64,000 nt of DNA from NCBI RefSeq assembly GCF_003346775.1, contig NZ_CP031219.1:1302001-1366000 (forward strand), written 5' to 3'. Within the stretch, counting starts at the first letter, position 1. Each line of letters starts with the position of its first letter. The position numbers were made by a program, and so were the translations under genes. Below, one piece after another: positions 63,820-64,000 of the stretch. Source of the DNA: Malaciobacter mytili LMG 24559 (GTDB lineage: Bacteria > Campylobacterota > Campylobacteria > Campylobacterales > Arcobacteraceae). The notes below the pieces were generated by a model. The model was not told the DNA's origin and made no database searches. It worked only from the letters and a program-made list of their open reading frames with translations.

Positions 63820-64000
63820 ATGAATATAGAAGAATTAAAACAAGAAAAATATAAATGTTTAGAATGGAAAAATGTTAAACCTTGGTATGAGCAATTAAAA
63901 CTTGCTTTTGAAATAAAAAAAGATAATCTTGAAATCTCTTATGAAGATTGGTTTAGTGTGGGAAAAAAAGAGGATTTAACACAAGAAGAACATAAGCTGA
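63820..64000 (+). CDS. cmoB: 5' end of a probable tRNA U34 carboxymethyltransferase (CmoB)
   Basis: The first 60 codons, cut by the window edge. MNIEELKQEKYKCLEWKN and KPWYEQL correspond to the opening of CmoB proteins (R/K-x-x-R-K-x-W-L-x-W-K-N-I-x-P-L/W), and DWFSVG follows where that family has its first strand. CmoB makes cmo5U34 in tRNAs using carboxy-SAM. There is no ribosome binding site (AATTGCGCT precedes the ATG). Identification rests on an N-terminal match only. Confidence 0.55.
   Translation, partial: MNIEELKQEKYKCLEWKNVKPWYEQLKLAFEIKKDNLEISYEDWFSVGKKEDLTQEEHKL

Overview
The window reads as chromosome from a member of the Campylobacterota, most likely the Arcobacter group (Arcobacteraceae). 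It is very AT-rich and densely packed. Several layouts are typical of that group: modE-modA-Mop protein-modB-modC-modD, a fused CcsBA cytochrome c assembly protein, HisKA histidines in an HQWRQP context, and a LigA with the Campylobacterota-type N-terminus. No tRNA, rRNA, CRISPR array, transposase, integrase or prophage gene was seen. These are read-based inferences without any database search.

Layout. 1-6.7 kb: the 5' end of a DUF748 protein, dapE, two GNAT acetyltransferases, a YceI-like protein, a degenerate response regulator, and an amino-acid racemase / aldo-keto reductase cluster. 6.7-15.4 kb: a MocR-type regulator divergent from MOSC and NimA-like proteins, a DsbC-like protein, an HPP membrane protein behind a perfect FNR-type box, an AEC transporter, and an HxlR regulator divergent from a DMT transporter - MdaB - YgiN-like - nitroreductase set that looks like an electrophile or quinone response. 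15.4-21.5 kb: a three-domain MBL-GAF-HD-GYP phosphodiesterase, a second AEC transporter, a UbiB-family kinase that seems to start at ATA, a phasin-like protein, a DUF2805 protein and two tiny membrane peptides. 22.2-25.6 kb: a DNA-repair operon (photolyase-related protein, radical SAM protein, TIGR03915 protein). 26.9-31.4 kb: the molybdate uptake operon with a candidate ModE-type operator.

31.4-38.3 kb: a tightly coupled signalling operon (giant hybrid kinase, CheB-CheR fusion, receiver-kinase). 38.4-47.9 kb: housekeeping genes (ABC-F protein, two tandem thioesterases, ligA, fructosamine kinase, flavin reductase, fumC, DUF5718). 48.0-56.4 kb: the most interesting block, an IclR-linked five-gene operon with a class I fumarase/mesaconase, two stand-alone CitE-like lyases, a mesaconyl-CoA hydratase (Mch) and an acyl-CoA ligase fused to a CitE-like domain whose metal-site residues are degraded. 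The best reading is a route for mesaconate, citramalate or a related C5 acid, entering through CoA activation and ending in glyoxylate plus propionyl-CoA or pyruvate plus acetyl-CoA. 56.4-64 kb: pepD, a FIST-PAS-(degenerate GGDEF)-EAL protein, ccsBA, and the start of a probable cmoB that appears to be leaderless.

A recurrent structural theme is that convergent genes, and some operon ends, are separated only by near-perfect palindromes that overlap a stop codon. These probably act as compact terminators, often for both strands.
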